The notes under the pieces are model-generated. The model saw only the letters and a list, made by a program, of their open reading frames with translations. It was not told where the DNA came from and ran no database searches. This document shows, one piece after another, positions 1-7,999 of a DNA stretch of 64,000 nucleotides. Position 1 is the stretch's first letter. The number at the start of each line of letters is the position of its first letter. The translations under genes and the position numbers were made by a program. The stretch is taken from positions 186,001 through 250,000 of the forward strand of contig NZ_JRLF01000014.1 in the NCBI RefSeq assembly GCF_001404985.1. The letters run 5' to 3'. Source of the stretch: Flavobacterium aquidurense (GTDB lineage: Bacteria > Bacteroidota > Bacteroidia > Flavobacteriales > Flavobacteriaceae).

Positions 1-763
1 TGTAATCGCCGGTTTAGTAGTAGGTTTCGTAGTTGGATTAACAGGTGTGGGAGGCGGCTCATTAATGACTCCAATTTTGCTGTATTTTGGTATTCCGCCT
101 ACGACTGCAGTTGGAACTGATTTACTATATGCTGCTTTTACTAAAATGGGAGGCGTATTTGTACACCATAAAAAAGGTAATATCAATTGGACAATTACGG
201 GTTGGTTAACTTTAGGAAGTGTTCCTGCCGCTTTATTGACTTTATGGATATTGAATAGCATAAAAACCGACATATCAACCATAAACGCTGTAATAAAATA
301 TAGTTTAGGCTGGGCTTTGCTTTTTACTTCGATTGCTATTTTATTCAAAAAGAAGCTTTTGGTATATTCTCAAAAACATGCCGGTGATAAATTTCACAGC
401 GAAAGTCATACTCAAAATATGCTGACTATTGGTATTGGTGTTTTACTTGGGGCAACCGTAACATTAACATCTATAGGAGCCGGAGCTTTAGGAACTGTAA
501 CTTTATTTTTTCTTTATCCGCTTTTACCAACGCCACGTTTGGTAGGTACCGAAATTGCCCATGCTGTTCCGCTAACTCTGGTTGCCGGAATTGGACACGC
601 CTCAATGGGAAATCTTGACTTAATTTTATTAGGCCAATTGCTAATGGGATCTCTTCCGGGAATTTTTATAGGAAGTATGTTAAGCGGAAAAGTACCTGAC
701 ACTTTCCTTCGAAATGCAATTGCAGTAATGCTTTTCCTGGCTGGATATAAATTGATTTTTTAA
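1..763 (+). CDS. Sulfite exporter TauE/SafE family permease (5' end outside window)
   Basis: Integral membrane permease of the TauE/SafE (DUF81) family, which moves sulfite, sulfonates or related anions across the inner membrane. The frame is open from base 2, with VIAGLVVGFVVGLTGVGGGS before any start, so the N-terminus lies outside the window; an internal GTG near 47 is not the true start. The glycine-rich GVGGGSLMTP stretch followed by PTTAVGTDLLYA is the family signature, and a second half-repeat starts near LLGATVTLTSIGAGALG. Several hydrophobic segments follow. The gene converges on the Rrf2 regulator. The sulfur amino acid genes further along suggest a role in sulfur handling, but the substrate is inferred from context only. 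Confidence 0.9.
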   Translation, partial: VIAGLVVGFVVGLTGVGGGSLMTPILLYFGIPPTTAVGTDLLYAAFTKMGGVFVHHKKGNINWTITGWLTLGSVPAALLTLWILNSIKTDISTINAVIKYSLGWALLFTSIAILFKKKLLVYSQKHAGDKFHSESHTQNMLTIGIGVLLGATVTLTSIGAGALGTVTLFFLYPLLPTPRLVGTEIAHAVPLTLVAGIGHASMGNLDLILLGQLLMGSLPGIFIGSMLSGKVPDTFLRNAIAVMLFLAGYKLIF

Positions 764-770
764 TTTATCT

Positions 771-824
771 ACCATATAAGTGATATAAGTCCTGAATTAA
801 ATGAACTTATATCACTTATATGGT
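771..824. repeat. Palindromic dispersed repeat, copy 1
   Basis: Perfect 20-bp inverted arms (771-790 and 805-824, starting ACCATATAAGTGATATAAGT) are separated by 14 bases. The right arm plus the following GTGAAAAAACT recurs at 9377-9411. It lies between the convergent ends of the permease and the Rrf2 gene and could act as a terminator hairpin, although it has no long T run. Confidence 0.85.
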
Positions 825-836
825 GAAAAAACTGGT

Positions 837-1247
837 TTAAAATGCAATATCAGCCAAGGAATTACTCTCTAATATTTTAAGCGTATTATCACGAACTTCC
901 ATCATCAAACGTCTTGCTGCACAAGTAGTTTCATCGTCACAATCATCGCATCTTTCATAAAAATTATGACTCGCACATGGAAGTAACGCAATTGGACCTT
1001 CAAGAATTCGGTATACTTTTGCCATACTAATATCCTTTGGGTCTTTTATGAGATAGTAACCTCCGCCTTTTCCTTTTTTTGCCCCCAGAAAACCGGAGTT
1101 TCTAAGTAACAACAATATACTTTCTAAGAATTTTATCGAAATATGTTCACTTTTTGCAATTTCGGCAATTTGTACTGGTTCATTATTTTCACGTCTAGCC
1201 AAGTAAGTTAAAGCCTTAATTCCGTATTTTGTTTTCTTTGAAAGCAC
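837..1247 (-). CDS. Rrf2-family transcriptional regulator
   Basis: DNA-binding regulator of the Rrf2 family (IscR/CymR/NsrR relatives), 136 aa, the usual length. Residues 1-65 form the winged helix: MLSKKTKYGIKAL start, recognition segment ISIKFLESILLLLRNSG, and the glycine-rich wing KGKGGGYYL. The central region has four cysteines at 91, 100, 103 and 109, so an Fe-S cluster or metal site is plausible. The spacing (x8, x2, x5) is not the IscR x5/x5 pattern. Flanked by a sulfur permease and metZ, it is a candidate cysteine or sulfur-status sensor. The target genes are not shown by the sequence. Confidence 0.88.
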   Translation of the reverse strand: MLSKKTKYGIKALTYLARRENNEPVQIAEIAKSEHISIKFLESILLLLRNSGFLGAKKGKGGGYYLIKDPKDISMAKVYRILEGPIALLPCASHNFYERCDDCDDETTCAARRLMMEVRDNTLKILESNSLADIAF

Positions 1248-1396
1248 TTTTTAAATATTTTAGACTTTAGAGCGTAGATTTTAGATTTCTGATCTAAATA
1301 AACATTCTAAATATTTTTCTGCAACAAAAATAAGCTTTTTGAACGAGAATAATAACAGATTAGAAAAGTAAGTTCTACTAAATTAGTATAGTTTAA

Positions 1397-1591
1397 CTAA
1401 TTTACTTCCGGAACTCCAATTAAATTCAAATCATGGAATTTAATATCACTGTCTAAGGCATTTTTATCAACAACATATGTAGCAGAAATAGCATCATGCC
1501 ATATCCTTCCTGACTTTCCTAAAAAGGATAATGCATCAAAAAAGAAATGACGACTTTTAATTATAATTTTATCATAGTTAAAAATCGCCAT
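1397..1591 (-). CDS. Small hypothetical protein downstream of metZ
   Basis: A 64-aa reading frame starting 22 bases after the metZ stop on the same strand, preceded by an AT-rich ATAATAAAATG context typical of this genome. The product is mixed polar and hydrophobic (FNYDKIIIKSRHFFFDAL... GVPEVN) with no signal peptide or motif I recognise. It could be a real co-transcribed small protein or a chance frame. I do not assign a function. Confidence 0.4.
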   Translation of the reverse strand: MAIFNYDKIIIKSRHFFFDALSFLGKSGRIWHDAISATYVVDKNALDSDIKFHDLNLIGVPEVN

Positions 1592-1613
1592 TTTATTATA
1601 ATTATCTAATTCT

Positions 1614-2786
1614 TTAAGAAAGTGCTTGTTTCAAATCAGCAATTACATCTGCTACTGTTTCTAAACCTACAGAAACACGAACTAATCCTTGAGTAATTCC
1701 TACTGCTAATTGATCTTCTTCAGACAATTTACTATGCGTTGTTGAAGCCGGATGCGTAACAATTGTTTTTACATCGCCAATATTTGCTGAAAGAGAACAT
1801 AATTTAATCTTGTCCAGAAATTTTCTTCCTGCTTCAAGACCGCCTTTAATTTCTATCGCAATAATATTACCACCTAAAAGCATTTGTTTTTTGGCAATTT
1901 CATATTTTGGATGAGATTTCAAAAATGGATATTTCACCGTTTCTACATTTGGATGGCTTTCTAAAAATTCAGCTACTTTTAAAGCATTTTCACAATGTTT
2001 ATCAACACGAACTGCCAAAGTTTCTAAACTTTTTGATAAAACCCATGCATTAAATGGCGACATTGCCGGTCCTGTATTTCTTGAAAACAGGTAAATTTGA
2101 CGAATTAATTCTCCTTCTCCAACTACAACTCCTCCTAAAACACGACCTTGACCGTCTATTAATTTTGTTGCAGAATGAATGACTAAATGCGCACCGTATT
2201 TAATAGGCTGCTGAATATATGGTGTAGCGAAACAGTTATCGATTATTAAAATCAAATTGTGTTTTTTTGCAATAGTTCCTAATAATTCTAAATCAATTAC
2301 ATCAACACCAGGATTTGTAGGCGTTTCAGCGTATAGAATTTTAGTATTTGGTTTAATAAAACTTTCTATTGTTTCTGGTTTATTGATATCAAAATAAGAT
2401 GTTTCGATTTTCCATTTTGGAAAATAAGTCATGAACAACGCGTGAGTTGATCCAAAAACACTTCCTGCAGAAACAATATGATCTCCTGATTCTAACAATG
2501 CGGCAAACGTAGAATATATTGCAGCCATTCCGGTTGCAAAAGCATAACCGGCTTCAGCACCTTCCATCGCACAAACTTTGTCAACAAATTCTGTTGTATT
2601 TGGATTGCTAAAACGGGAATAAATATTGCGGACTTTTTCTTCCGTGAAGGATGCTCTCATGTCCTCTGCATCTTCAAATACAAAACTTGAAGATAAAAAC
2701 AAAGGTGTTGAATGTTCCTGAAATTGTGTTTTTTCTAAATGTGTACGTATGGCTAGAGTTTCAAAGCCAAATTCTTGTTCGTTCAT
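1614..2786 (-). CDS. metZ: O-succinylhomoserine sulfhydrylase / trans-sulfuration PLP enzyme (MetZ-like)
   Basis: Cytosolic PLP enzyme of the Cys/Met metabolism family, 390 aa from the ATG at 2786. A TTG frame continues 12 codons upstream, but MNEQEFGFETLAIR is the typical N-terminus and the upstream stretch is low-complexity. Visible motifs are YSRFSNPNT, AFATGMAAI, the cofactor aspartate in IIDNCFATPY, and the Schiff-base lysine K208 in HSATKLIDGQG. The C-terminal substrate loop ANIGDVKTIVTHPASTTH is present. The lysine loop with DGQGR resembles O-succinylhomoserine sulfhydrylases more than MetY. It would add sulfide to an activated homoserine to give homocysteine. Cystathionine gamma-synthase or lyase activity cannot be excluded. 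A separate MetY lies at 9497-10801. Confidence 0.88.
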   Translation of the reverse strand: MNEQEFGFETLAIRTHLEKTQFQEHSTPLFLSSSFVFEDAEDMRASFTEEKVRNIYSRFSNPNTTEFVDKVCAMEGAEAGYAFATGMAAIYSTFAALLESGDHIVSAGSVFGSTHALFMTYFPKWKIETSYFDINKPETIESFIKPNTKILYAETPTNPGVDVIDLELLGTIAKKHNLILIIDNCFATPYIQQPIKYGAHLVIHSATKLIDGQGRVLGGVVVGEGELIRQIYLFSRNTGPAMSPFNAWVLSKSLETLAVRVDKHCENALKVAEFLESHPNVETVKYPFLKSHPKYEIAKKQMLLGGNIIAIEIKGGLEAGRKFLDKIKLCSLSANIGDVKTIVTHPASTTHSKLSEEDQLAVGITQGLVRVSVGLETVADVIADLKQALS

Positions 2787-2872
2787 TGTGTGTTTTTGTT
2801 TTTTTTTTGTTCCAAGTTTCAAGTTTCAAGTTTTTCGCTGAGAAAAACAAAACTTAAAATCTAAACTAAAGC

Positions 2873-2926
2873 GAGTCAATTTCATTTATACCCGATCTGA
2901 GCATTTTCTAATTCACAAATTGACTC
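2873..2926. repeat. Imperfect hairpin repeat between OsmC and metZ
   Basis: Ten-base inverted arms GAGTCAATTT (2873-2882) and AAATTGACTC (2917-2926) enclose 34 bases. Just before it, at 2811-2833, the unit CAAGTTT is tandemly repeated. It looks like one of the genome's intergenic palindromes rather than a promoter. Confidence 0.6.
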
Positions 2927-2937
2927 ATTTTCTAATT

Positions 2938-3363
2938 TTATAATGCTTCGTTGTTCAATACAACTTTATATTTGATTGTAGCTGTTGGTTCAACTGTTTT
3001 GGCTACTGAACAATATTTCTCGAAAGAAAGTTGCGCAGCTTTTTTTGCTTTCTCAGGATTGATATCACCTTCTAAGTAAAAAACCACATTGATTTCTTTA
3101 AATGGTGTTGCTTCTCCAACTTTTACACGTTCTCCTTCAACTTCGGCGTTAAATGATGTTATTTCCTGACGTTGTTTCTTTAAAATTGAAATCATATCAA
3201 TGGCGCTGCATCCTGCAACTCCCATTAATACAAGTTCCATCGGACTTGCACCTAAATCGCTTCCGCCAAATTCGGCTCTGCTGTCAACGTCAACTACATG
3301 ACCTCTTTCATTTTTGAGTTTAAAATGAAAAGCGTCGTTTACTCTGTCTAAAGTTACTTTCAT
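2938..3363 (-). CDS. OsmC family peroxiredoxin-like protein
   Basis: Small cytosolic protein of the OsmC/Ohr superfamily, 141 aa. The two family cysteines are at C52 (GVAGCSAID) and C118 (EKYCSVAKT), the arrangement used for thiol-dependent reduction of hydroperoxides. Residues around ASPMELVLMGVAGC match the OsmC core helix. It stands on the same strand between thrA and metZ, separated from thrA by about 190 bases that include a large hairpin repeat, so it may be a separate transcript. A link to sulfur metabolism or persulfide handling is suggested only by the neighbours. Confidence 0.9.
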   Translation of the reverse strand: MKVTLDRVNDAFHFKLKNERGHVVDVDSRAEFGGSDLGASPMELVLMGVAGCSAIDMISILKKQRQEITSFNAEVEGERVKVGEATPFKEINVVFYLEGDINPEKAKKAAQLSFEKYCSVAKTVEPTATIKYKVVLNNEAL

Positions 3364-3408
3364 TGTGTTGTTATTTTTTTGTTTTTTGTTGTTTTATTCT
3401 TCGCAATC

Positions 3409-3499
3409 TTGTCATTTCGACGTAAGGAGAAATCACACCAGATTGGCGACAAAGATTGAACGAATTTCGTGTGTGATTTCTCGTTCCTCGAAATGACAA
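3409..3499. repeat. Large imperfect palindrome (intergenic repeat)
   Basis: Outer arms TTGTCATTTCGA (3409-3420) and TCGAAATGACAA (3488-3499), plus inner arms GAGAAATCACAC (3427-3438) and GTGTGATTTCTC (3471-3482), form a long hairpin with a central loop. The composition (GTCATTTCGA, AAATCACAC) is that of a dispersed chromosomal repeat in this genus, as I recall. It could also stop or slow transcription between thrA and the OsmC gene. Confidence 0.75.
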
Positions 3500-3553
3500 A
3501 CTAGGCGTATAAATCTAAAATCTGCAATCTAAATTCTAAAATCCAAAATCTTC

Positions 3554-5968
3554 CTACCCTTTATCAGATAATCTCAAAATATCTCCAAAAACTCCTCTCG
3601 CTGTTACTGCAGAACCTGCACCGGCTCCCTGAATTACGATTGGTCGGTCTCCATAAGATTCTGTATAAATTTCGAAGAAAGAATCAGATCCTTTTAATCC
3701 GCCTAAAGCAGTATCAGAAGGTACTGAAACTAGTTTTACTTCCAGAATTCCTTTGTCATTTTGCAAATCTCCGGACAATTCACCAATGTATCTTAATACA
3801 TGATTTGGTTTTTGATCTGCTTTTATTTTATCGTAAATTGGGTCAAATTCTTTTAGTTTAGTTAAGAAATCTGATACATTTCCTTCACGCAAATGTTCCG
3901 GAATTAGATTCTGAATTGAGATTTCTTCAAACTCATTTTGTAAATCTAATTCTCTTGCCAAAATCAATAATTTTCTACCAACATCATTTCCACATAAATC
4001 TTCACGCGGGTCCGGTTCTGTATAGCCGTTATCGATTGCTTCTTGCAATATCTGGCTAAACGGAGCATCTTTTGCTGAGAAATTATTGAATAAATAACTC
4101 AATGTTCCGGAGAAAACCCCTTTTATTTTTGTGATATTTTCACCCGAAAGGTGCAATAATTTTATGGTATCAATTAATGGTAAACCTGCACCAACATTGG
4201 TTTCGTACAAATAATTCTTTTGGTTTTCGGCTAAAGCTTTCCTTAATTCTTTATAAAAGCCATAACTTAAAGTATTGGCAACTTTATTCGAAGAAATCAA
4301 GTCGAAACTGCTTTCTGCAAGCGTAATGTAGTTTTCTACAAATGTGGCACTTGCGGTATTATCTATTGCAATTAAATTTTCTAAATGATATTGATTTGCA
4401 TAAGCAATTACATCATTTATAGTATAATCAAGTCCTTCTTTCTGAATATCATTTTTCCATCCGGAAGTTACGCCGTTTTTGTTTAAAAGTAATTTCTTAG
4501 AATTTGCAATTGCAAATACATTCAGTTTAATGTCTTTACGTTTTTCGATTGCAGCAGCAGATTCTAAAATCTGATTGATTAAAGTTCCGCCTACTAATCC
4601 GTGACCAAAAATAGCAATATTGATCTTTTTAGAAACTCCAAAAATCTCTCCGTGAATTACGTTTAATGCTTTATTTAGTTCTGCTTTTTTAACTACCAAA
4701 CTCACGTTCTTGCCAGTAACCGTGTTGTTAAATAATATTGGAACTATTTTATTTTTTATTAAAGCCGTATATGGTTTATGAAAAGTGCTTAAATCCTGAC
4801 CAATAATCGAAATTACCGAAACATTATCTGTAACCGTAATTTGGTTTACATCTTTAGAATAAAAGTCATTTTCAAACTCTTTTTCAAGTTCTACCATCGC
4901 AAGAGTCGCTTTATCTGTTGCAACAACAAGACCAATTCCTCTTTCTGAAGAACCTTGTGAAATAATACTTACGCTGATATTATGATCGCCCATAACCTTA
5001 AAAATTCGGGCATCAACTCCGGCTTTTCCAAGTAATCCACGGCCTTCAAGATTCACCAGCGACACGTTTTCTAAAACCGAAAGAGTTTTGATTCCTTCTT
5101 TAGTCGAATCTGAAGTGATTAAAGTTCCGCGATTTTCATGATTGAATGTATTTAAAATACGTAGCGGAATATTTTTTTCTAATAAAGGAATGATGGTTTT
5201 TGCATGTAAAATCGTTGCTCCAAAATTCGCTAATTCATTTGCTTCATTAAACGATAAAAACTCTATTTTTTTTGCATCAGCAACAAGATCCGGGTTTGCT
5301 GTATAAATTCCGTCAACATGAGTGAAGTTTTGTAATTCTTCGGCATTTAGATAATTAGCAATTAATGATGCGGTATAATTACTTCCGTTTCTTCCTAAAG
5401 TCGTGGTGTCGTTATTGTTGTTTGATCCAATAAAACCGGTTACAATATTTACGGTTGAACCGTTATGTTCTTTAAAATAATTGATGACATTTTTCTTGGA
5501 AAGTTGTTCCAAAGGTTGTGCATCACCAAATTTAGAATCGGTTTTTAGCAATTCTCTCGAATCAACAAAATTAGCCGGAACTCCTTTTTCTTTTAAAATA
5601 GCAGTTAATAATTTAGCTGAAAGCAATTCGCCTTTCGACAAAATCTGATCTTTTATTTTGTTACTATAATCTCCAATTAAGCTAACGCCTTCAAAAAGTT
5701 TTTCTAAAACATTAAATTCTTCAGACAGATCTACTTTTGGATAATCTGATATTTGATAGGCTTTAAAATTCTCAAATAATGGTTTATAATTGCCATTTTT
5801 AGCGGCAAGTTTCAAAATATATTCTAATTCATCTGTTGCATTTCCGCGTGCTGAAACTACAACTGCAATTTGTTCTCCTTGATTTACTTTATCAGAAATG
5901 ATTGAAACTACTTTGTTAAGTCCTTCTCCGTTTGATAACGATTTGCCTCCAAATTTTAATATTTTCAT
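3554..5968 (-). CDS. thrA: Bifunctional aspartate kinase / homoserine dehydrogenase I
   Basis: Catalyses the first and third steps of the aspartate pathway: phosphorylation of aspartate and NAD(P)H reduction of aspartate semialdehyde to homoserine. The product is 804 aa, normal for the fused enzyme. Aspartokinase occupies roughly residues 1-290 (MKILKFGGKSL; TTTLGRNGSNYTASL), paired ACT domains about 300-450 (LLGKAGVDARIF, ISQGSSERGIGLVV), and homoserine dehydrogenase from about 455 (NIAIFGHGLVGGTL). The dehydrogenase catalytic motif GYTEPDPREDLCG is intact. It starts 1 base after the metX-like gene, so the two are co-transcribed and sit behind both the leader attenuator and the SAM-I riboswitch. 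Regulation by threonine through the ACT domains is expected from the family. Confidence 0.96.
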   Translation of the reverse strand: MKILKFGGKSLSNGEGLNKVVSIISDKVNQGEQIAVVVSARGNATDELEYILKLAAKNGNYKPLFENFKAYQISDYPKVDLSEEFNVLEKLFEGVSLIGDYSNKIKDQILSKGELLSAKLLTAILKEKGVPANFVDSRELLKTDSKFGDAQPLEQLSKKNVINYFKEHNGSTVNIVTGFIGSNNNNDTTTLGRNGSNYTASLIANYLNAEELQNFTHVDGIYTANPDLVADAKKIEFLSFNEANELANFGATILHAKTIIPLLEKNIPLRILNTFNHENRGTLITSDSTKEGIKTLSVLENVSLVNLEGRGLLGKAGVDARIFKVMGDHNISVSIISQGSSERGIGLVVATDKATLAMVELEKEFENDFYSKDVNQITVTDNVSVISIIGQDLSTFHKPYTALIKNKIVPILFNNTVTGKNVSLVVKKAELNKALNVIHGEIFGVSKKINIAIFGHGLVGGTLINQILESAAAIEKRKDIKLNVFAIANSKKLLLNKNGVTSGWKNDIQKEGLDYTINDVIAYANQYHLENLIAIDNTASATFVENYITLAESSFDLISSNKVANTLSYGFYKELRKALAENQKNYLYETNVGAGLPLIDTIKLLHLSGENITKIKGVFSGTLSYLFNNFSAKDAPFSQILQEAIDNGYTEPDPREDLCGNDVGRKLLILARELDLQNEFEEISIQNLIPEHLREGNVSDFLTKLKEFDPIYDKIKADQKPNHVLRYIGELSGDLQNDKGILEVKLVSVPSDTALGGLKGSDSFFEIYTESYGDRPIVIQGAGAGSAVTARGVFGDILRLSDKG

Positions 5969-5969
5969 T

Positions 5970-6959
5970 TTATTTTTCTATTGTTTCTGCCTTAAAAATA
6001 TCGGCAAGTAAATGATCTAGTTGTTTGTACTCGATTAAAAAAGCGTCATGTCCGTGAACCGAATCTATTTCGCTGTAAAAAACATTCTTTTTGAACTTCT
6101 TTAATTCCTGAAATGTTTCACGATTTTCTTTTGGTGTAAAAAACAAATCTGAGTTGATTCCGATAATATGGATCGCAGTATTTGTTCTGGACAATAAAGT
6201 TTCAAAATCGTCACTATTTCTGGTAATATCTATGGTTTTAAGCAATTGGTTCATCAGTTTATACGATGCCAATTGATATCTTTTTTGTAATTTTTCGCCG
6301 TGATGTGCCAACCAGCTTTCGATATTAAAAATCGAAAGGTTGTCGTTGATCGTACGTTGAAATTTTTCTTTGAATGATTCAGGAGAGCGATAACACAACA
6401 TGGCATGAATTCTGGCATCTTCGATAGGTCTTGAAGAATTGTTCAGGATTTGCTCTTGTAAATAACAATTAGCAATCATCCAGTCTGTCGATTTCCAGTC
6501 TGTTGCAATCGGAATTAAGTTTTGGGTAATATTAGGTTCTAATGCAAGAATTTCCCAGGCAATTCCTCCACCAACAGAACCGCCAATAATGGTGTGCAAT
6601 TGGTTGATATGTAAAGCTTGAATTCCTTTTATAAAAATTCTGGCAATATCTCTGGTTGTAAAATCCTGATAGTTTTCTATTACGAAAGAATCGTTTCCGT
6701 TGCCGGGAACATCAAATGCCAAAATGGTATATTTGTTAGTATCTATTGTTTTTTCGTTCCCAATTAAATCATTCCACCAACCATTTTCGCCTGTAACCTG
6801 AGCATTTCCAGTCAATGCATGATTCACCAAAACAATAGGCGCGCTATGTAATGGTAAGCCAGAAAGTGTAAAACTTAGCGGTATTAACGGATATGATGCA
6901 CCACTTTGTGTGATGAAATCGTGAATTATAATGGGACTTGGTATATTTTCCAATTTCAA
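5970..6959 (-). CDS. metX: Homoserine O-acetyltransferase-like alpha/beta hydrolase (MetX family)
   Basis: Alpha/beta-hydrolase acyltransferase that should activate homoserine with an acyl group for sulfhydrylation, 329 aa. MetX features are the oxyanion stretch VNHALTGNAQVTGENGWW, the nucleophile elbow GGSVGGG with Ser128, the acid in NSDLFFTP, and the histidine in VHGHDAFL. The start is a TTG at 6957-6959: an in-frame stop lies three codons upstream and no ATG occurs before the conserved core. The gene lies 74 bases after a SAM-I riboswitch, and its stop is 1 base from the thrA start. Whether the acyl group is acetyl or succinyl is not decided by the sequence; both MetY- and MetZ-type partners are encoded nearby. 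Confidence 0.88.
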   Translation of the reverse strand: MKLENIPSPIIIHDFITQSGASYPLIPLSFTLSGLPLHSAPIVLVNHALTGNAQVTGENGWWNDLIGNEKTIDTNKYTILAFDVPGNGNDSFVIENYQDFTTRDIARIFIKGIQALHINQLHTIIGGSVGGGIAWEILALEPNITQNLIPIATDWKSTDWMIANCYLQEQILNNSSRPIEDARIHAMLCYRSPESFKEKFQRTINDNLSIFNIESWLAHHGEKLQKRYQLASYKLMNQLLKTIDITRNSDDFETLLSRTNTAIHIIGINSDLFFTPKENRETFQELKKFKKNVFYSEIDSVHGHDAFLIEYKQLDHLLADIFKAETIEK

Positions 6960-7032
6960 ATCTTTTTATTATTGATTTGTATGTGGAAATATTAGAAAGA
7001 AAGTACTAGAGTGAAACTAGAAAATTCTTGTT

Positions 7033-7137
7033 GTTATCTTTCCACGTTTGGGCGTGGTAGAATGCAGCACCTTCTTCGATTTAACGAAGGGTTGCTAAGG
7101 ATTCATCGGGTCTAATCCCTCGTCCTTTCTTTATAAC
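7033..7137 (-). ncRNA. SAM-I riboswitch (S-box leader)
   Basis: On the minus strand the RNA runs from GTTAT (7137) to ATAAC (7033), which pair as P1. It carries the conserved S-box core: AAGGACGAGGGA, then GACCCGATGAATCCTT, AGCAACC, a P3-type hairpin with CTTCG and CGAAG arms, AAGGTGCT, and a P4 hairpin CCACGCCC/ACGTGG followed by GAAAGAT. This matches the SAM-I consensus block by block. Just downstream, CTTTCTTT (plus-strand 6996-7003) is complementary to AAAGAAAG in the 5' part of the aptamer (7125-7132), so it could serve as the expression-platform switch. It directly precedes metX-thrA, which fits SAM feedback on methionine synthesis. Confidence 0.95.
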
Positions 7138-7327
7138 ATTTCAATACGTTTTTGAACTTAAAGGTGCAAATTAACTACTAATTTCTTAAACAAACAAATT
7201 TTATCGAAACTGATTCCGCAATTTCTTAAATATAATTCAAACAAAAATTATTGTACGCAAAAAATTACCGAACAAATTGCCCAGTAAAATTAAGCAGGTA
7301 TTCCCCTATTTTATGATACTTTTTGAT

Positions 7328-7531
7328 TTAGATAAAAAGTGTTTCATTTTCTTTTGAATACATCAAAAACAATAATGAGTTTGGCTCTTTTTTCTCCGCT
7401 ATTTTATCTGCCTCAGTAATTCCAAATCTTGGATGTACCAATTCATTTGCTGGCGGTGGCGGATTGTTTCTTCTAGCTTTCAAATTTTTTAATGTAGAAA
7501 AAGTTTTTGTTATGTAGTTTAATTTGCTCAT
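7328..7531 (-). CDS. Small protein between leader attenuator and SAM-I riboswitch
   Basis: A 67-aa ORF with ATG at 7531, about 80 bases after the attenuator terminator and about 190 bases before the SAM-I riboswitch. I do not recognise a family. The N-terminus is basic (KTFSTLKNLKARRNN) and is followed by a PPPP stretch and HPRFGITEADKIAEKK. The C-terminus NSLLFLMYSKENETLFI resembles the end of the other small ORF at 10868-11053 (KSLLFHLYDLEEEAEEFFV). The same position behind a Met/Cys leader in both cases argues that it is translated. No signal peptide or membrane segment is visible. Confidence 0.6.
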   Translation of the reverse strand: MSKLNYITKTFSTLKNLKARRNNPPPPANELVHPRFGITEADKIAEKKEPNSLLFLMYSKENETLFI

Positions 7532-7610
7532 GATATTTAAGTTTATGTTCGTTAATGTTTTATAATCTTTATTGTTTGTTTATTTTTTTGTTATAGCTAC
7601 TAAATGAAAT

Positions 7611-7647
7611 AAAAAAACCCTTTTGGGTTTTAATACCAAAAGGGTTT
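7611..7647 (-). terminator. Attenuator terminator of the metX operon leader
   Basis: The minus-strand RNA forms an 11-bp stem, AACCCTTTTGG with CCAAAAGGGTT (7616-7626 and 7636-7646), followed by seven U. The 5' arm segment CTTTTGGT can instead pair with ACTAAAAG located right after the leader stop codon (plus 7671-7678), giving an antiterminator of 8 pairs with one G-U. Confidence 0.85.
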
Positions 7648-7679
7648 AAGTTTTATACAACTTATATATACTTTTAGTA

Positions 7680-7790
7680 TCAACAGACGCGTACACAAAT
7701 ACGTGCGACGTTAAACATCTTGTTCATCTGTAGGGATTTATTCATCTGTGATTTACTTGCTATTTTAAAAAATTCTTGCATTTGTTTCAT
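7680..7790 (-). CDS. Met/Cys leader peptide of the metX-thrA operon
   Basis: A 36-codon ORF (ATG 7790, TGA 7680) preceded by TTATTAAA. It has Met at 1, 4, 16, 22 and 25 and Cys at 32 and 36, and ends ARICVRVC before the stop. It lies 33 bases before a strong intrinsic terminator, with an alternative pairing at its stop codon. The layout is that of a transcription attenuator in which slow translation of Met or Cys codons would favour readthrough into the 67-aa ORF, the SAM-I riboswitch and metX-thrA. A shorter version starting at Met22 is also possible. Peptide synthesis itself is inferred. Confidence 0.7.
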   Translation of the reverse strand: MKQMQEFFKIASKSQMNKSLQMNKMFNVARICVRVC

Positions 7791-7999
7791 TTTAATAAGC
7801 TTCTCGAAATTATTGAAAAATACTTTTAACTTAATCTTCTTTTAAAATCAATAAGATTAAAGTTCATTCAACTTTTGATCCCGATCGACATAACAATATG
7901 TTAAATTCTAAATTTACTTCTGGTAATTTTGAGGTATTACAAATGTGCGAATATTTTTTCAATTATGCAAGTGAGGATCAGCAAATTAATCCTAAAAAA

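Noticed and set aside
2651-2857. Plus-strand 68-aa ORF over the metZ start
   Set aside because: Antisense to the conserved N-terminus of metZ and to a low-complexity repeat.
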